A program made the position numbers and the translations under genes. The notes under the pieces were generated by a model. The model had not been told where the DNA came from. It saw only the letters and a program-made list of their open reading frames with translations, and ran no database searches. A stretch of DNA of 42,724 nucleotides from an uncultured Selenomonadaceae bacterium (GTDB lineage: Bacteria; Bacillota; Negativicutes; Selenomonadales; Selenomonadaceae): the NCBI GenBank assembly GCA_905234505.1, contig CAJOIA010000002.1, positions 1-42,724 of the forward strand, written 5' to 3'. Every line of letters begins with the position of its first letter. Position 1 is the stretch's first letter. Of the stretch, positions 1 to 8,353 are shown piece by piece.

Positions 1-10
1 TATCTAATCA

Positions 11-61
11 ATGGAAAAATTTAATTGCAATCGTTGTAGCTTGTGTTGTCGAAATATTTAA
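11..61 (+). pseudogene. Possible 5' remnant of a YkgJ-type Cys-cluster protein gene
   Basis: A 16-codon reading frame begins with ATG and ends with TAA. It carries a CxxCxxCC cluster followed by Arg, the hallmark of the N-terminus of YkgJ-family Zn/Fe-chelating proteins. The frame stops right after the cluster, and the convergent propeller gene begins three bases later, so only the beginning of such a gene would remain. No Shine-Dalgarno sequence is visible in the ten bases before it. It could also be a chance frame. Confidence 0.25.
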
Positions 62-63
62 AT

Positions 64-954
64 TCAGCGATTCAAATTAATCTCGATAATGCGGCTGGTG
101 ACTAAATCTGGAATGTATAAAATGCCGCGCGCTTGAGCAATGTCCGCCGGACCGATACCGTTTTCTCGGTACATCACGCGGACTTTTTTTGTTTTAATGT
201 CAATCGATTTGACGCTGGAAGTCAGCCAATCCGAAAAGTACAGCGTCTTAGCATTATCCGAAAGTGCGACGCCGTCATAAAGTCCAGGCACATTGTAAAA
301 AATTTCGGCGCTGGGATTTTCCAAATCTCGCACGCGATAAATTACATTTTCATCGGTTACATTGCTATAATCGGCGGGGATTGACGCAATGTACATTACG
401 CCTCCGCCTACCGCTAAACCATTTGGACCAGGAATTTCAAGCCAAATTTGCGGTTGCACTTCAATCATTCGCGCAGGATTGCTTATGTCCAGTGAATAAA
501 TTCTGCCGCTGTCAGTCACCGAAATATAAAGCGTTGTACCATTTGAGGCAAGTGCATTTAAAACTTTATCATCTTCAGCGAAAGTTATAATCTGCGGTTC
601 GACATTACGATCTTTCAAATCGTAGACAATCAGCCGCGTTTCGTCGCAAACAAACAAATGACCGAATTTCGCAAGCATAGCCGTTGGTTTGTGCAGATTT
701 TCAACCACTGTTTGATTGACGCCGTTTTTGCGAAAAATAATGTAGCCTTTGTTTTCGTCGGGCGCTGGATTCATTGTAGCAGAACCGAAATTTGAAATTA
801 AAAGCCCGCCTTCGTACGGCAAAATACTTTCGGAAAATCTAATATCGTCGTCGTAAACTTCAACCACCGGCGTATTATCAACAGATTTAGCTTGCGCAGA
901 AAAGCAATTCGCCGCGAAAAACACAGCCGCAGTTAATGCGGTAATTTTTTTCAT
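64..954 (-). CDS. Secreted SMP-30/NHL-like beta-propeller protein
   Basis: The 296-residue product has a classic signal peptide (MKK, hydrophobic core, cleavage near AQA-K at about residue 22), so it is exported across the inner membrane. The rest is a run of short beta-rich blades with motifs such as GPNGLAVGG and DGVALSDNAKTLYFSD, typical of SMP-30/gluconolactonase or NHL-type propellers. No metal-site signature is clear enough to assign a reaction. The start is supported by GGAGG eight bases upstream. It is the last gene of the run that includes cbiT, 16 bp downstream of it, but nothing ties it to cobalamin synthesis. A ligand-binding or lactonase role is a guess. Confidence 0.7.
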   Translation of the reverse strand: MKKITALTAAVFFAANCFSAQAKSVDNTPVVEVYDDDIRFSESILPYEGGLLISNFGSATMNPAPDENKGYIIFRKNGVNQTVVENLHKPTAMLAKFGHLFVCDETRLIVYDLKDRNVEPQIITFAEDDKVLNALASNGTTLYISVTDSGRIYSLDISNPARMIEVQPQIWLEIPGPNGLAVGGGVMYIASIPADYSNVTDENVIYRVRDLENPSAEIFYNVPGLYDGVALSDNAKTLYFSDWLTSSVKSIDIKTKKVRVMYRENGIGPADIAQARGILYIPDLVTSRIIEINLNR

Positions 955-970
955 AAATTAAGCCTCCAAT

Positions 971-1627
971 TTAATCTTGTACGAAACTCCTAAAAATGTG
1001 CGTGAATTTTGATTTAGCGTCGGAAAAATTAACTAAGTTGGACGTTTGGCACTGGCAAATTTTTTTAGCCGTCACGATATGCACGGGATTAATCGCCTCC
1101 GCCATATCATAAAATCCAATACTTTTCAGCCGGTTAATCTGAACTTGAATTGCGCTGTATTTATAATCGGTGTGATTTTTGAACCAATTGAGGCACGCGG
1201 CAAGCGATTGAATCGTGATAAAATTCATAACGATTCGCCCGCCCACTTTCAATTTTGGGTCAATAGTATGTAAAATTTCTTCGAGAAAACCGCCGCTTCC
1301 GCCTATAATCGCAACATCAATGCGCGGAATTTCCTGTAAACCGTCCGGCGCTTCAGCATTTATTATTGTTATATTTTTGACGCGAAATTTTTCAGCATTT
1401 TGACGGATAAGTTGAATAGCTTCCAATTTTCTTTCCAGCGCGTAAATATGTCCCTCGGTTGCAATACGCGCCGCCTCAATCGAAATGGAGCCGGTACCCG
1501 CGCCAATATCCACAACCCTATCTGCAGCGCCAATTTCCGCATTAGCCAGCGTCAAAATTCTAACCTCGCGCTTCGTCATTGGAATTTTGCCGCGAATAAA
1601 ATTTTCATCGTCAATGCCGATCATCAA
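971..1627 (-). CDS. cbiT: Cobalt-precorrin-6B C15-methyltransferase (decarboxylating) CbiT
   Basis: CbiT methylates C15 and removes the C12 acetate carboxyl group of the corrin ring in the anaerobic cobalamin pathway, using S-adenosylmethionine. The 218-residue protein shows the family start (IPMTKREVR), the Rossmann SAM motif DIGAGTGSISIE near residues 41-52, an acidic strand end (ALERK) and the internal AIIGGSGG loop. Family members are about 190-200 residues, so the C-terminus has a roughly 20-residue extension rich in Lys and Phe. It follows the cbiD-cbiE fusion by only 3 bp, so the three activities are made together. Initiation at the first or second Met cannot be decided. Confidence 0.9.
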   Translation of the reverse strand: MMIGIDDENFIRGKIPMTKREVRILTLANAEIGAADRVVDIGAGTGSISIEAARIATEGHIYALERKLEAIQLIRQNAEKFRVKNITIINAEAPDGLQEIPRIDVAIIGGSGGFLEEILHTIDPKLKVGGRIVMNFITIQSLAACLNWFKNHTDYKYSAIQVQINRLKSIGFYDMAEAINPVHIVTAKKICQCQTSNLVNFSDAKSKFTHIFRSFVQD

Positions 1628-1630
1628 TAA

Positions 1631-3289
1631 TCACTCACTTACAATTAAAATACAGTGTTTAACCGGTTCAAGTTTAATTGCGTCGGTTAAAGTAGTGCGA
1701 ATAATTTTTTCATCGGGATAGGAGAGCCGCGCGCAAATCGCCACGTTAGAATTTTCTTTCCAGCCGCAGCCAAGCAGAATTTTTGAAATGGTAACTGAAT
1801 TAAAATCGGCGTCGGTGAGCAAACCTAAAATTTTTCCCTGCGCGAATTTTAAATCTGAATCAGCCGGTCGCCGTCCGTGAAAACTGAGCAAAGTTGCCGA
1901 GTGCCACGGCAGAGCCAACCGCGCGAAGGCTAATTGAATGGCGCTGATTGACGGTATCACTTCGATTGATTGAAAATTTTTCCGCAGTAAATCCAGTAGC
2001 GAATAATAGCCAGGGTCGCCGCTTACCATTACGACAACTTCATCAATTAAAATTTTTTCGCGAATAAAATTTATTGCCGCGTCCAAATCGCCGGTTATCG
2101 CGCAGGTTTCTTGAGTTGTAGCGAATTGAGCCAGCGCGCGCCGCCCGCCTAATAAAAATTTCGCCGCCTGAATTTTCTCCAACGCGGCTGGTGTTATGAA
2201 TTTTTCGCCGCCTGGTCCTTTCCAATTAAAATCAGTCCCTAAAATATTTCCGGCATAGTCAACAAGAATTGTGCTGACTTTAATTTTGCCGAAAACATAA
2301 CGTTCTGCGCGAAAACTCGCCCGCGCCGCAATTTTTTCATAGACAATCTCAAGGTTATTCGCCGAAATAATTTGCGTGGCGTCTTCAGTGGTATTTGCAG
2401 ATAAAATTTTTTGAACTTCAACAGCCGATAAACCTTCAGCCGCCGCATAAGCCGCCAAAGTTTCAAGCCGCGCATCGGCAATTCGATTGTGCGTGTGAAA
2501 AATCCCAGCTGCAACTTTTATCAATTTGCCGATATGCCCGCACAAAATTATTTTCGCAATCTGCCGCTCTGCCGCAGCTTCCAACATAAAGCCGATAAAA
2601 TTGCTTGTCTGAATAATCGCCGCCGCCTCAAAGCCAATTTTTTTAGCAATGGTCTCACCAATTTTGCCAGGAACAAAAATTAAATTTTCAAAGCCTGCCG
2701 CCTTAGCCACGTCAATTTGCGGAACAAGCGAATTTTTAAAAGCCTCCTCGCTCATTGGGCGCAAAACTCCGGTCGTGCCGATAATCGACAAACCGCCCTC
2801 TACGCCCAAAATCGGATTCAAAGTTTTTTTCGCAAGTTCGACGCCCGCCGGTATTGAAATTTCAACTTCAAGCCCCGCGATATTAAATTCCTGCGCGACA
2901 TTTTTAATAAGTTTGCGCGGACCAGGATTAATGGCAGGCTCGCCTATTGGTAACTGCAAACCGCGCTTAGTTATTCTGCCGACGCCCGCTCCTGCGCGAA
3001 AAATTATTTCATTGCCGGTAATTTTGGTTGTGGTGAAAATCGAAACGCCGTTAGTAATGTCGGGGTCATCGCCGGAATCTTTGATAACTTCAACTTTGAC
3101 GGTATCAGAAATTTTTTCAACGCGGTTAATCGAGATATTTAAAGTCGTGCCGTCCAACGCTGTAATTTCAACCGAGCTGACAATTTCATTGCTTGTAAAA
3201 TAAATCAGAGCCGCCTTGACGCCCGCAGCAGCCGCCGCGCCAGTGGTAAAGCCGCCGCGCATTACAATAGCAGGCTCATTTGCGCCCAT
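1631..3289 (-). CDS. cbiD-cbiE: CbiD-CbiE fusion: cobalt-precorrin-5B C1-methyltransferase / C5-methyltransferase
   Basis: The 552-residue protein joins two corrin methyltransferases. Residues 1 to about 345 are CbiD, recognisable from the N-terminal GFTTGAAAAAG motif, a Gly-rich middle (GTTGVLRPMSEEA) and the typical C-terminal ILVDYAGNILG end. Residues from about 365 to the C-terminus are CbiE, a tetrapyrrole methylase with TPAALEKI, GGRRAL and the VMVSGDPGYYSLL loop. The first strand of CbiE, normally VVGIGPG, is reduced to a short KGPGG stretch at the junction, so the fusion trimmed the usual SAM-domain start. The first ATG overlaps the upstream HicB-like gene by 28 bp; a Met nine residues later is an alternative start. 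Confidence 0.88.
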   Translation of the reverse strand: MGANEPAIVMRGGFTTGAAAAAGVKAALIYFTSNEIVSSVEITALDGTTLNISINRVEKISDTVKVEVIKDSGDDPDITNGVSIFTTTKITGNEIIFRAGAGVGRITKRGLQLPIGEPAINPGPRKLIKNVAQEFNIAGLEVEISIPAGVELAKKTLNPILGVEGGLSIIGTTGVLRPMSEEAFKNSLVPQIDVAKAAGFENLIFVPGKIGETIAKKIGFEAAAIIQTSNFIGFMLEAAAERQIAKIILCGHIGKLIKVAAGIFHTHNRIADARLETLAAYAAAEGLSAVEVQKILSANTTEDATQIISANNLEIVYEKIAARASFRAERYVFGKIKVSTILVDYAGNILGTDFNWKGPGGEKFITPAALEKIQAAKFLLGGRRALAQFATTQETCAITGDLDAAINFIREKILIDEVVVMVSGDPGYYSLLDLLRKNFQSIEVIPSISAIQLAFARLALPWHSATLLSFHGRRPADSDLKFAQGKILGLLTDADFNSVTISKILLGCGWKENSNVAICARLSYPDEKIIRTTLTDAIKLEPVKHCILIVSE

Positions 3290-3648
3290 AATAATCTGTG
3301 AACCTCAGTATCCGCTCGAATCAAGATTACAAATGCATCTGTCGAATCTTCTATGAATTCTTCGCTAGAATATTTGTCAAGGTCAGCTATTAGAGTTTTA
3401 ATTGGCGTTGGTGGCAAAATCGTTTCGTTCCAATCTTCAATTTTGTTACCCTTAATATCGGTAAGAGTACCCGCCCTAAAATCTTCATGACAGATAAATT
3501 CTAACGCGAGAAGATCTTCCGCCATGTATATTGCTTCATATAAAGTTTCTCCAAAAGTAAATACACCGAGATCCGGAAACTCGACGTAGTAGCCGCCCTT
3601 GCCCTCGTTAATAGCGCAACGAAAAATCGCAGGATAAACATATTTCAT
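3262..3648 (-). CDS. HicB-like antitoxin-fold protein (second of pair), no HicA
   Basis: The 128-residue protein begins MKYVYPAIF and has YYVEFPDLGVFTFGETLYEAI, the HicB half-RNase-H-like fold of type II toxin-antitoxin systems. HicB proteins normally continue into an Arc-type or helix-turn-helix DNA-binding tail; this one ends in a divergent segment with VILIRADTEVHRLL and lacks an obvious DNA-binding domain. No HicA toxin (small dsRBD-like protein) lies beside it. It sits between the paralogue (12 bp upstream) and cbiD (28-bp overlap), so it is co-transcribed with housekeeping genes. CGGAG upstream supports the start. It may be an orphan antitoxin or a domesticated regulator. Confidence 0.72.
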   Translation of the reverse strand: MKYVYPAIFRCAINEGKGGYYVEFPDLGVFTFGETLYEAIYMAEDLLALEFICHEDFRAGTLTDIKGNKIEDWNETILPPTPIKTLIADLDKYSSEEFIEDSTDAFVILIRADTEVHRLLWAQMSLLL

Positions 3649-3660
3649 AAAGAAACTCCG

Positions 3661-3957
3661 TTACATAGTTGTAATTTTTGCTCTAATCAATCTGTAGGCG
3701 TCGGTATCGGCTTTAATCAGCGTCACAATTTCGTCGCCGTCAACCTTGATATTTCTAATATCGGTAGGTTCGGGAATTTTCGCGCCGGTATCTTCCAGCT
3801 TTGTCATAAATTCATTCAAAACTTCAGCCGCCCTAAATAAAGCACCATACAGATCGCCATCTTCAGTTTCGCAACCTTCCAAATCCGGAAAGCGAATCAA
3901 ATACCAATCAGCAACTTCTTTATCGGGCGTCAAAATCGCAGGGTAAACATAACGCAT
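3661..3957 (-). CDS. HicB-like antitoxin-fold protein (first of pair), no HicA
   Basis: The ORF track opens further upstream, but the Met that gives MRYVYPAILTP has GGAG nine bases before it and matches the paralogue, so I use 3957 (98 residues). The sequence contains the HicB core (YLIRFPDLEGCETEDGDL, then a helix with RAAEVLNEFM and IPEPTDI) and ends at DAYRLIRAK, without the DNA-binding tail of full-length HicB antitoxins. It lies 10 bp after rfbB and 12 bp before the second HicB-like gene. The pair look like a tandem duplication whose copies have diverged strongly. Function beyond the fold is unknown. Confidence 0.75.
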   Translation of the reverse strand: MRYVYPAILTPDKEVADWYLIRFPDLEGCETEDGDLYGALFRAAEVLNEFMTKLEDTGAKIPEPTDIRNIKVDGDEIVTLIKADTDAYRLIRAKITTM

Positions 3958-3967
3958 AAAAAGTCTC

Positions 3968-4984
3968 CTACCGATTGTCATACATTTTCGCGTAATAATT
4001 TTGGTATTCGCCGCTGATTATTTTTTCCCACCAAGATTTATTTTGCAAATACCAATCCACCGTGAGCTTAATGCCGGAGTCAAATTTTGTTTTGGGCGTC
4101 CAACCTAATTCAGTTTCAATTTTCGTCGGGTCAATCGCGTAACGCTGGTCATGCCCCTTGCGGTCAGTTACAAATTCAATCAAATCTTCGCTCTTGCCCA
4201 AAATCTTTAAAATTGTCTTAACCACGTCAAGATTAGTTTTTTCATTGTGCCCGCCGACATTGTAAATTTCGCCAATCTTGCCTTCGCGCAGAATTAAATC
4301 AATCGCCGCGCAATGATCCTCAACGTACAGCCAATCGCGCACATTTTCACCAGTACCATATACCGGCAACTTTTTACCATTCAACGCGTTAATAATCATC
4401 AGCGGAATTAATTTTTCCGGAAAATGATAAGGACCATAATTATTTGAGCAGCGGCTGATAGTGGCGGGAATTTTATATGTGCGGCAATAAGCTTGCGTTA
4501 ATAAATCGGCAGAGGCTTTACTTGCGGAATAAGGGCTGGACGTGTGCAGATTAGTTTTCTCAGTGAAAAATAAATCCGGTCTGTCAAGCGGCAAATCGCC
4601 GTAAACTTCATCAGTAGAAACTTGGTGATAACGCTGAATGCCGTACTTTTTACAAGCGTCAAGCAAAATGCTCGTGCCAATAATATTCGTGCGCAAAAAA
4701 AGTTCTGGGTCTTCAATCGAGCGGTCAACGTGACTTTCAGCCGCAAAATTTATTACAGCGTCTGGCTTTTCCGCCTCAAACAGATTGTAAACTTCTGCGC
4801 GATTGGAAATGTCGCCGCGAATGAACTTGAAATTTTTATTGGGCTCAGCGTCTTTCAAAGTTTCCAAATTGCCCGCGTAAGTCAGCTTATCGTAGCAAAT
4901 AATTTCGTCGTCGTGATTTTTCAGCTCATAGTAAACAAAATTAGCACCGATAAAGCCCGCGCCACCCGTAACTACAATTTTCAT
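3968..4984 (-). CDS. rfbB: dTDP-glucose 4,6-dehydratase RfbB
   Basis: RfbB converts dTDP-glucose to dTDP-4-keto-6-deoxyglucose with bound NAD+, the second step towards dTDP-rhamnose and related sugars. The 338-residue protein has the N-terminal GGAGFIGANF Rossmann motif, the STDEVYGDL catalytic segment and the YSASK Tyr/Lys catalytic pair near residue 150, and family length is normal. Its GGAGG ribosome binding site lies within the last codons of rfbC, only 1 bp away, so the two are tightly coupled. The reductase RfbD is not in this run, so it is encoded elsewhere or the pathway makes another deoxysugar. Confidence 0.95.
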   Translation of the reverse strand: MKIVVTGGAGFIGANFVYYELKNHDDEIICYDKLTYAGNLETLKDAEPNKNFKFIRGDISNRAEVYNLFEAEKPDAVINFAAESHVDRSIEDPELFLRTNIIGTSILLDACKKYGIQRYHQVSTDEVYGDLPLDRPDLFFTEKTNLHTSSPYSASKASADLLTQAYCRTYKIPATISRCSNNYGPYHFPEKLIPLMIINALNGKKLPVYGTGENVRDWLYVEDHCAAIDLILREGKIGEIYNVGGHNEKTNLDVVKTILKILGKSEDLIEFVTDRKGHDQRYAIDPTKIETELGWTPKTKFDSGIKLTVDWYLQNKSWWEKIISGEYQNYYAKMYDNR

Positions 4985-4985
4985 T

Positions 4986-5561
4986 TCAATCCTCCTCGTC
5001 GAAGATAAAATTTAATTCATCACGTTCAAGGCGCTCATTTAAAAGCGGAGCGTTGGCGTCTTTGTCGGCAAGAATCGTCGGCTGAATCGTCCAGTCAATT
5101 CCAATTTGCGGGTCGTCCCAGCGAATATTGCCCTCACAATGCGGCGCGTAATAATTATCCGTCTTGTATTGAATTTCGACGTCGTCAGTGAGCGTAATAA
5201 AACCGTGAGCAAAACCACGCGGAATCATCAACTGTCGCTTATTTTCAGCGGAAAGTTCCACAGCAACCCACTTTGCAAATTGCGGCGAATTTTTGCGAAT
5301 GTCAACCGCCACGTCCAAAACTTTTCCGCGCGTGCAACGTACCAATTTAGCCTGCGCCATCGGATTAAGCTGATAATGCAAGCCGCGCAATGTGCCTTTC
5401 TGCGCAGAATAAGATTGATTATCTTGAACAAAATCATAATTCAAGCCCGCTGCATCAAATTTCGCCTTCGACCAACTTTCCATAAACCAGCCGCGAGCGT
5501 CGCCAAAAACTTGAGGCTCAACAATATATACGCTCTTCAATGCAGTTTCAATAACCGCCAT
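4986..5561 (-). CDS. rfbC: dTDP-4-dehydrorhamnose 3,5-epimerase RfbC
   Basis: RfbC epimerises dTDP-4-keto-6-deoxyglucose at C3 and C5. The 191-residue cupin protein has the family motifs LRGLHYQ (catalytic His), VDIRKNSP and the IPRGFAHGF segment with the second active-site region, at the usual spacing. The start is preceded by GGAGG. The gene lies between the repeat-bearing gap after rfbA and rfbB. The short acidic C-terminus (FDEED) overlaps the rfbB ribosome binding site. Confidence 0.95.
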   Translation of the reverse strand: MAVIETALKSVYIVEPQVFGDARGWFMESWSKAKFDAAGLNYDFVQDNQSYSAQKGTLRGLHYQLNPMAQAKLVRCTRGKVLDVAVDIRKNSPQFAKWVAVELSAENKRQLMIPRGFAHGFITLTDDVEIQYKTDNYYAPHCEGNIRWDDPQIGIDWTIQPTILADKDANAPLLNERLERDELNFIFDEED

Positions 5562-5585
5562 TTTAAATTCCTCCTTCGTCGGAAT

Positions 5586-5648
5586 TTAGGGGTTAGTGTA
5601 AAGGGGCTAGGGATTAGTGTTTTTTACCTATTCCCTATTCCCTACACC

Positions 5649-5666
<18 letters not shown>
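5586..5666. repeat. Telomere-like TAGGG/CCCTA palindromic repeat, copy 1
   Basis: The left part reads as TAGGG-type units (GGGGCTAGGGATTAGTG), followed by TTTTTTACC, and the right part as CCCTA-type units, so the element can fold back on itself. It has five C3-4 runs in the right arm, so the minus strand (the coding strand here) could form a G-quadruplex. It fills the rfbA-rfbC gap and encodes the last residues (LGDRG) and TAG stop of rfbA. Related copies are at 25719 and 30744. Confidence 0.85.
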
Positions 5667-6527
<861 letters not shown>

Positions 6528-6636
6528 AAAAATTACCTCCAATCTGCGAATTATATACAACACCGCTGCCAATTTTCCTTTTTAAGCGCCTTGTAAAAAT
6601 TCTGTTACAATGATATACTTCAAAAATCATGGCAAT

Positions 6637-6670
6637 AAAAAAGTTCCGGCTGGCTAGAGTCGAAACTTTT
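6637..6670 (-). terminator. Intrinsic terminator of the small coiled-coil gene
   Basis: On the minus strand, AAAAGTTTCGACT pairs with AGCCGGAACTTTT across a short loop with one mismatch, followed by a run of T. It lies 24 bp past the stop of the 101-residue gene and separates it from rfbA. Confidence 0.65.
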
Positions 6671-6693
6671 GTTTGAAAATTGGTTTTTAGGTT

Positions 6694-6999
6694 TTACTTG
6701 AAGATAACTGAAAAGACGAATCCGACGACTGAAACTGAAATTGCGCCAATACCGACGATTGCGGCGATTGTTATATTGCTGACGCTTTTAGTCATGCTGT
6801 CAATCTTGGTATTCATTTTTTCAATACTTGAACGAATTTCACGAATTTCTTCAGCACGTTGATTGTCACGGTCGCGCATTTCTGTTTTGAAGTCGCGCAT
6901 TTCGCCAATGAACATCTCAAATTTCGTTTCAAGACTGCTTACACGAGATTCAATGCTAAGCGGTTGACCTTCACGGACTTTTGAATTTTCGTCTGCCAT
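6694..6999 (-). CDS. Small coiled-coil protein with C-terminal membrane anchor
   Basis: The product is 101 residues from the Met at 6999, chosen because GAGGAGG lies eight bases upstream; the ORF track starts three codons earlier at a GTG inside that site. Residues from about 15 to 65 are heptad-rich and highly charged (SRVSSLETKFEMF, EEIREIRSSIEKM), predicting a coiled coil. Residues about 75-100 form one hydrophobic segment (AAIVGIGAISVSVVGFVFSVIF) with a single Lys at the end. It therefore looks like a tail-anchored oligomeric protein. Similar small proteins are common near phage and transporter genes, but no function can be assigned. It has its own promoter within the end of clcA and its own terminator. 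Confidence 0.7.
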   Translation of the reverse strand: MADENSKVREGQPLSIESRVSSLETKFEMFIGEMRDFKTEMRDRDNQRAEEIREIRSSIEKMNTKIDSMTKSVSNITIAAIVGIGAISVSVVGFVFSVIFK

Positions 7000-7020
7000 G
7001 ATAAACACCTCCTCTGTGTA

Positions 7021-7029
7021 ATTATAACA
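7021..7029 (-). promoter_or_regulatory. Extended -10 promoter inside the clcA stop region
   Basis: On the minus strand TGTTATAAT is formed by the last codons and the stop of the CLC gene. Transcription would begin about 7 bases on, right at the GAGGAGG ribosome binding site, giving a leader of about 16 nt. No -35 box is clear. Inferred from consensus only. Confidence 0.4.
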
Positions 7030-8353
7030 CGGGAGGATTTTTTTTACTATTTGAACGATTCATAAGCGCTGAAAAAATCGGTTCGCCACCAAGTAAATCA
7101 GCCGTCATAAAAGCCGCGCCCGAAACTATCATTAACGTTAGCAAGTATGAAAATTGTCCCGTGATTTCCATCATTAGCAGGCAACCGGTAACTGGCGCTT
7201 TGACCACAGCTGCAAACATCGCCGTCATTCCAAAAATTATTAACAGCGTCGTCCATTCTTCTGAAAAAAATCCTAGCCGAATTCCAATTTCCGCAAAAAT
7301 ATTTCCGCCCAATGCGCCCAATGTCATCAGAGGCAAAAATACTCCGCCAGGCGCGCCAGTTCCAAAACAAACCAGCGTAAATAAAAACTTTCCTATAAAC
7401 AATATCAGTGTCATTTTCAAGTCAAATTCGGCGCTCAAAAGTTCGTCGACTAAAACATTGCCGCAACCTAAAATCTGCGGCAAATTTAAGCCGATTGGAA
7501 TTATTAAAAGCGTCGGTATTAAAAATCTGCGCGAGCCGAAAATTTTTAGATTATCGTAAACGTCCAGCGATTTTAGCATTGCCTTATTAAAAATCACGCC
7601 GAGCATTCCTAAAAAAATTCCGAGCATAACAAAACACAAAAATATTTTGAGCGGCACGGCGGACATTGCGGCGAAAATTTCTAGCGTCGGCACTTTCAAA
7701 ATTTCCGGTATTGCTAGCGGTTTTGCCGTAATTGTTTCAAAAATCGGTCGCACGCCAAAAACTAATTCGACAACTGCTGACGCTGAAACAGACGCGGTTA
7801 ATGTGGCAACAAGTATTTCTGGCGTAAATTTTTTGTGCAAATCTTCAAGGCAGAAAATTACTCCGGCAAGTGGCGCATTGAAAACGGCGGCTAATCCTGC
7901 GCTTGCTCCTGCGGTTAATAAAATATCGCCCTCAACGCGGCTTTTGTGGCTGAAAAATTTTCCGATGCATGCGCCGAATTGTATGCTGATTCCTGCGCGA
8001 CCTAATGATATTCCCGCGCCTATTCCCGTAACTGTTGCTAAAAATTTCAGCGCCAATAATCGGAGTGGCTTAAACATTTGTGCCGATCCTTGCAACATTG
8101 CCTTGATTTGTGGGACGCCGCTTCCCGCAATTTGCCCGTCGAATTTTATTACGCGCGCTAAAAATATTCCAAGCAAAATCATCGCGCAGGATGTTAATAA
8201 AAATTTTTCCGCGTCGAAACTTTTAAACCATATCGGACGGTAAATATCCGCCTGGTCAATTAAAATTCTCAGTGCCGCTATGACCACGCCGGTTGAAATT
8301 CCTATTGTCAGTCCTTCAACGCAAAGTCGTATCCTGTACCTGCGCCGTATCAT
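7022..8353 (-). CDS. CLC-family chloride channel/transporter lacking the gating glutamate
   Basis: The product is a 443-residue polytopic CLC protein. I place the start at the Met of MIRRRYRIRLCVEG, preceded by GGGGG; the ORF continues upstream into tandem repeats. Conserved elements are GSGVPQIKAML (anion-site helix), GAGISLGRAGISIQ, the GVIFCLEDL helix and GTGAPGGVFLPL. In ClcA-type exchangers the second motif is GREGP, whose Glu gates chloride and couples protons; here it reads GRAGI. The C-terminal Tyr that coordinates the central anion (KPLY in E. coli) is Phe here (EPIF). Channel-like or uncoupled anion transport is therefore a reasonable inference, and neither cytosolic CBS domains nor a partner gene is present. 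Confidence 0.9.
   Translation of the reverse strand: MIRRRYRIRLCVEGLTIGISTGVVIAALRILIDQADIYRPIWFKSFDAEKFLLTSCAMILLGIFLARVIKFDGQIAGSGVPQIKAMLQGSAQMFKPLRLLALKFLATVTGIGAGISLGRAGISIQFGACIGKFFSHKSRVEGDILLTAGASAGLAAVFNAPLAGVIFCLEDLHKKFTPEILVATLTASVSASAVVELVFGVRPIFETITAKPLAIPEILKVPTLEIFAAMSAVPLKIFLCFVMLGIFLGMLGVIFNKAMLKSLDVYDNLKIFGSRRFLIPTLLIIPIGLNLPQILGCGNVLVDELLSAEFDLKMTLILFIGKFLFTLVCFGTGAPGGVFLPLMTLGALGGNIFAEIGIRLGFFSEEWTTLLIIFGMTAMFAAVVKAPVTGCLLMMEITGQFSYLLTLMIVSGAAFMTADLLGGEPIFSALMNRSNSKKNPPVL

Noticed and set aside
2649-3203. 184-codon plus-strand frame opposite cbiD
   Set aside because: Shadow of the CbiD coding strand; low-complexity Ser/Pro/Thr composition and no domain.
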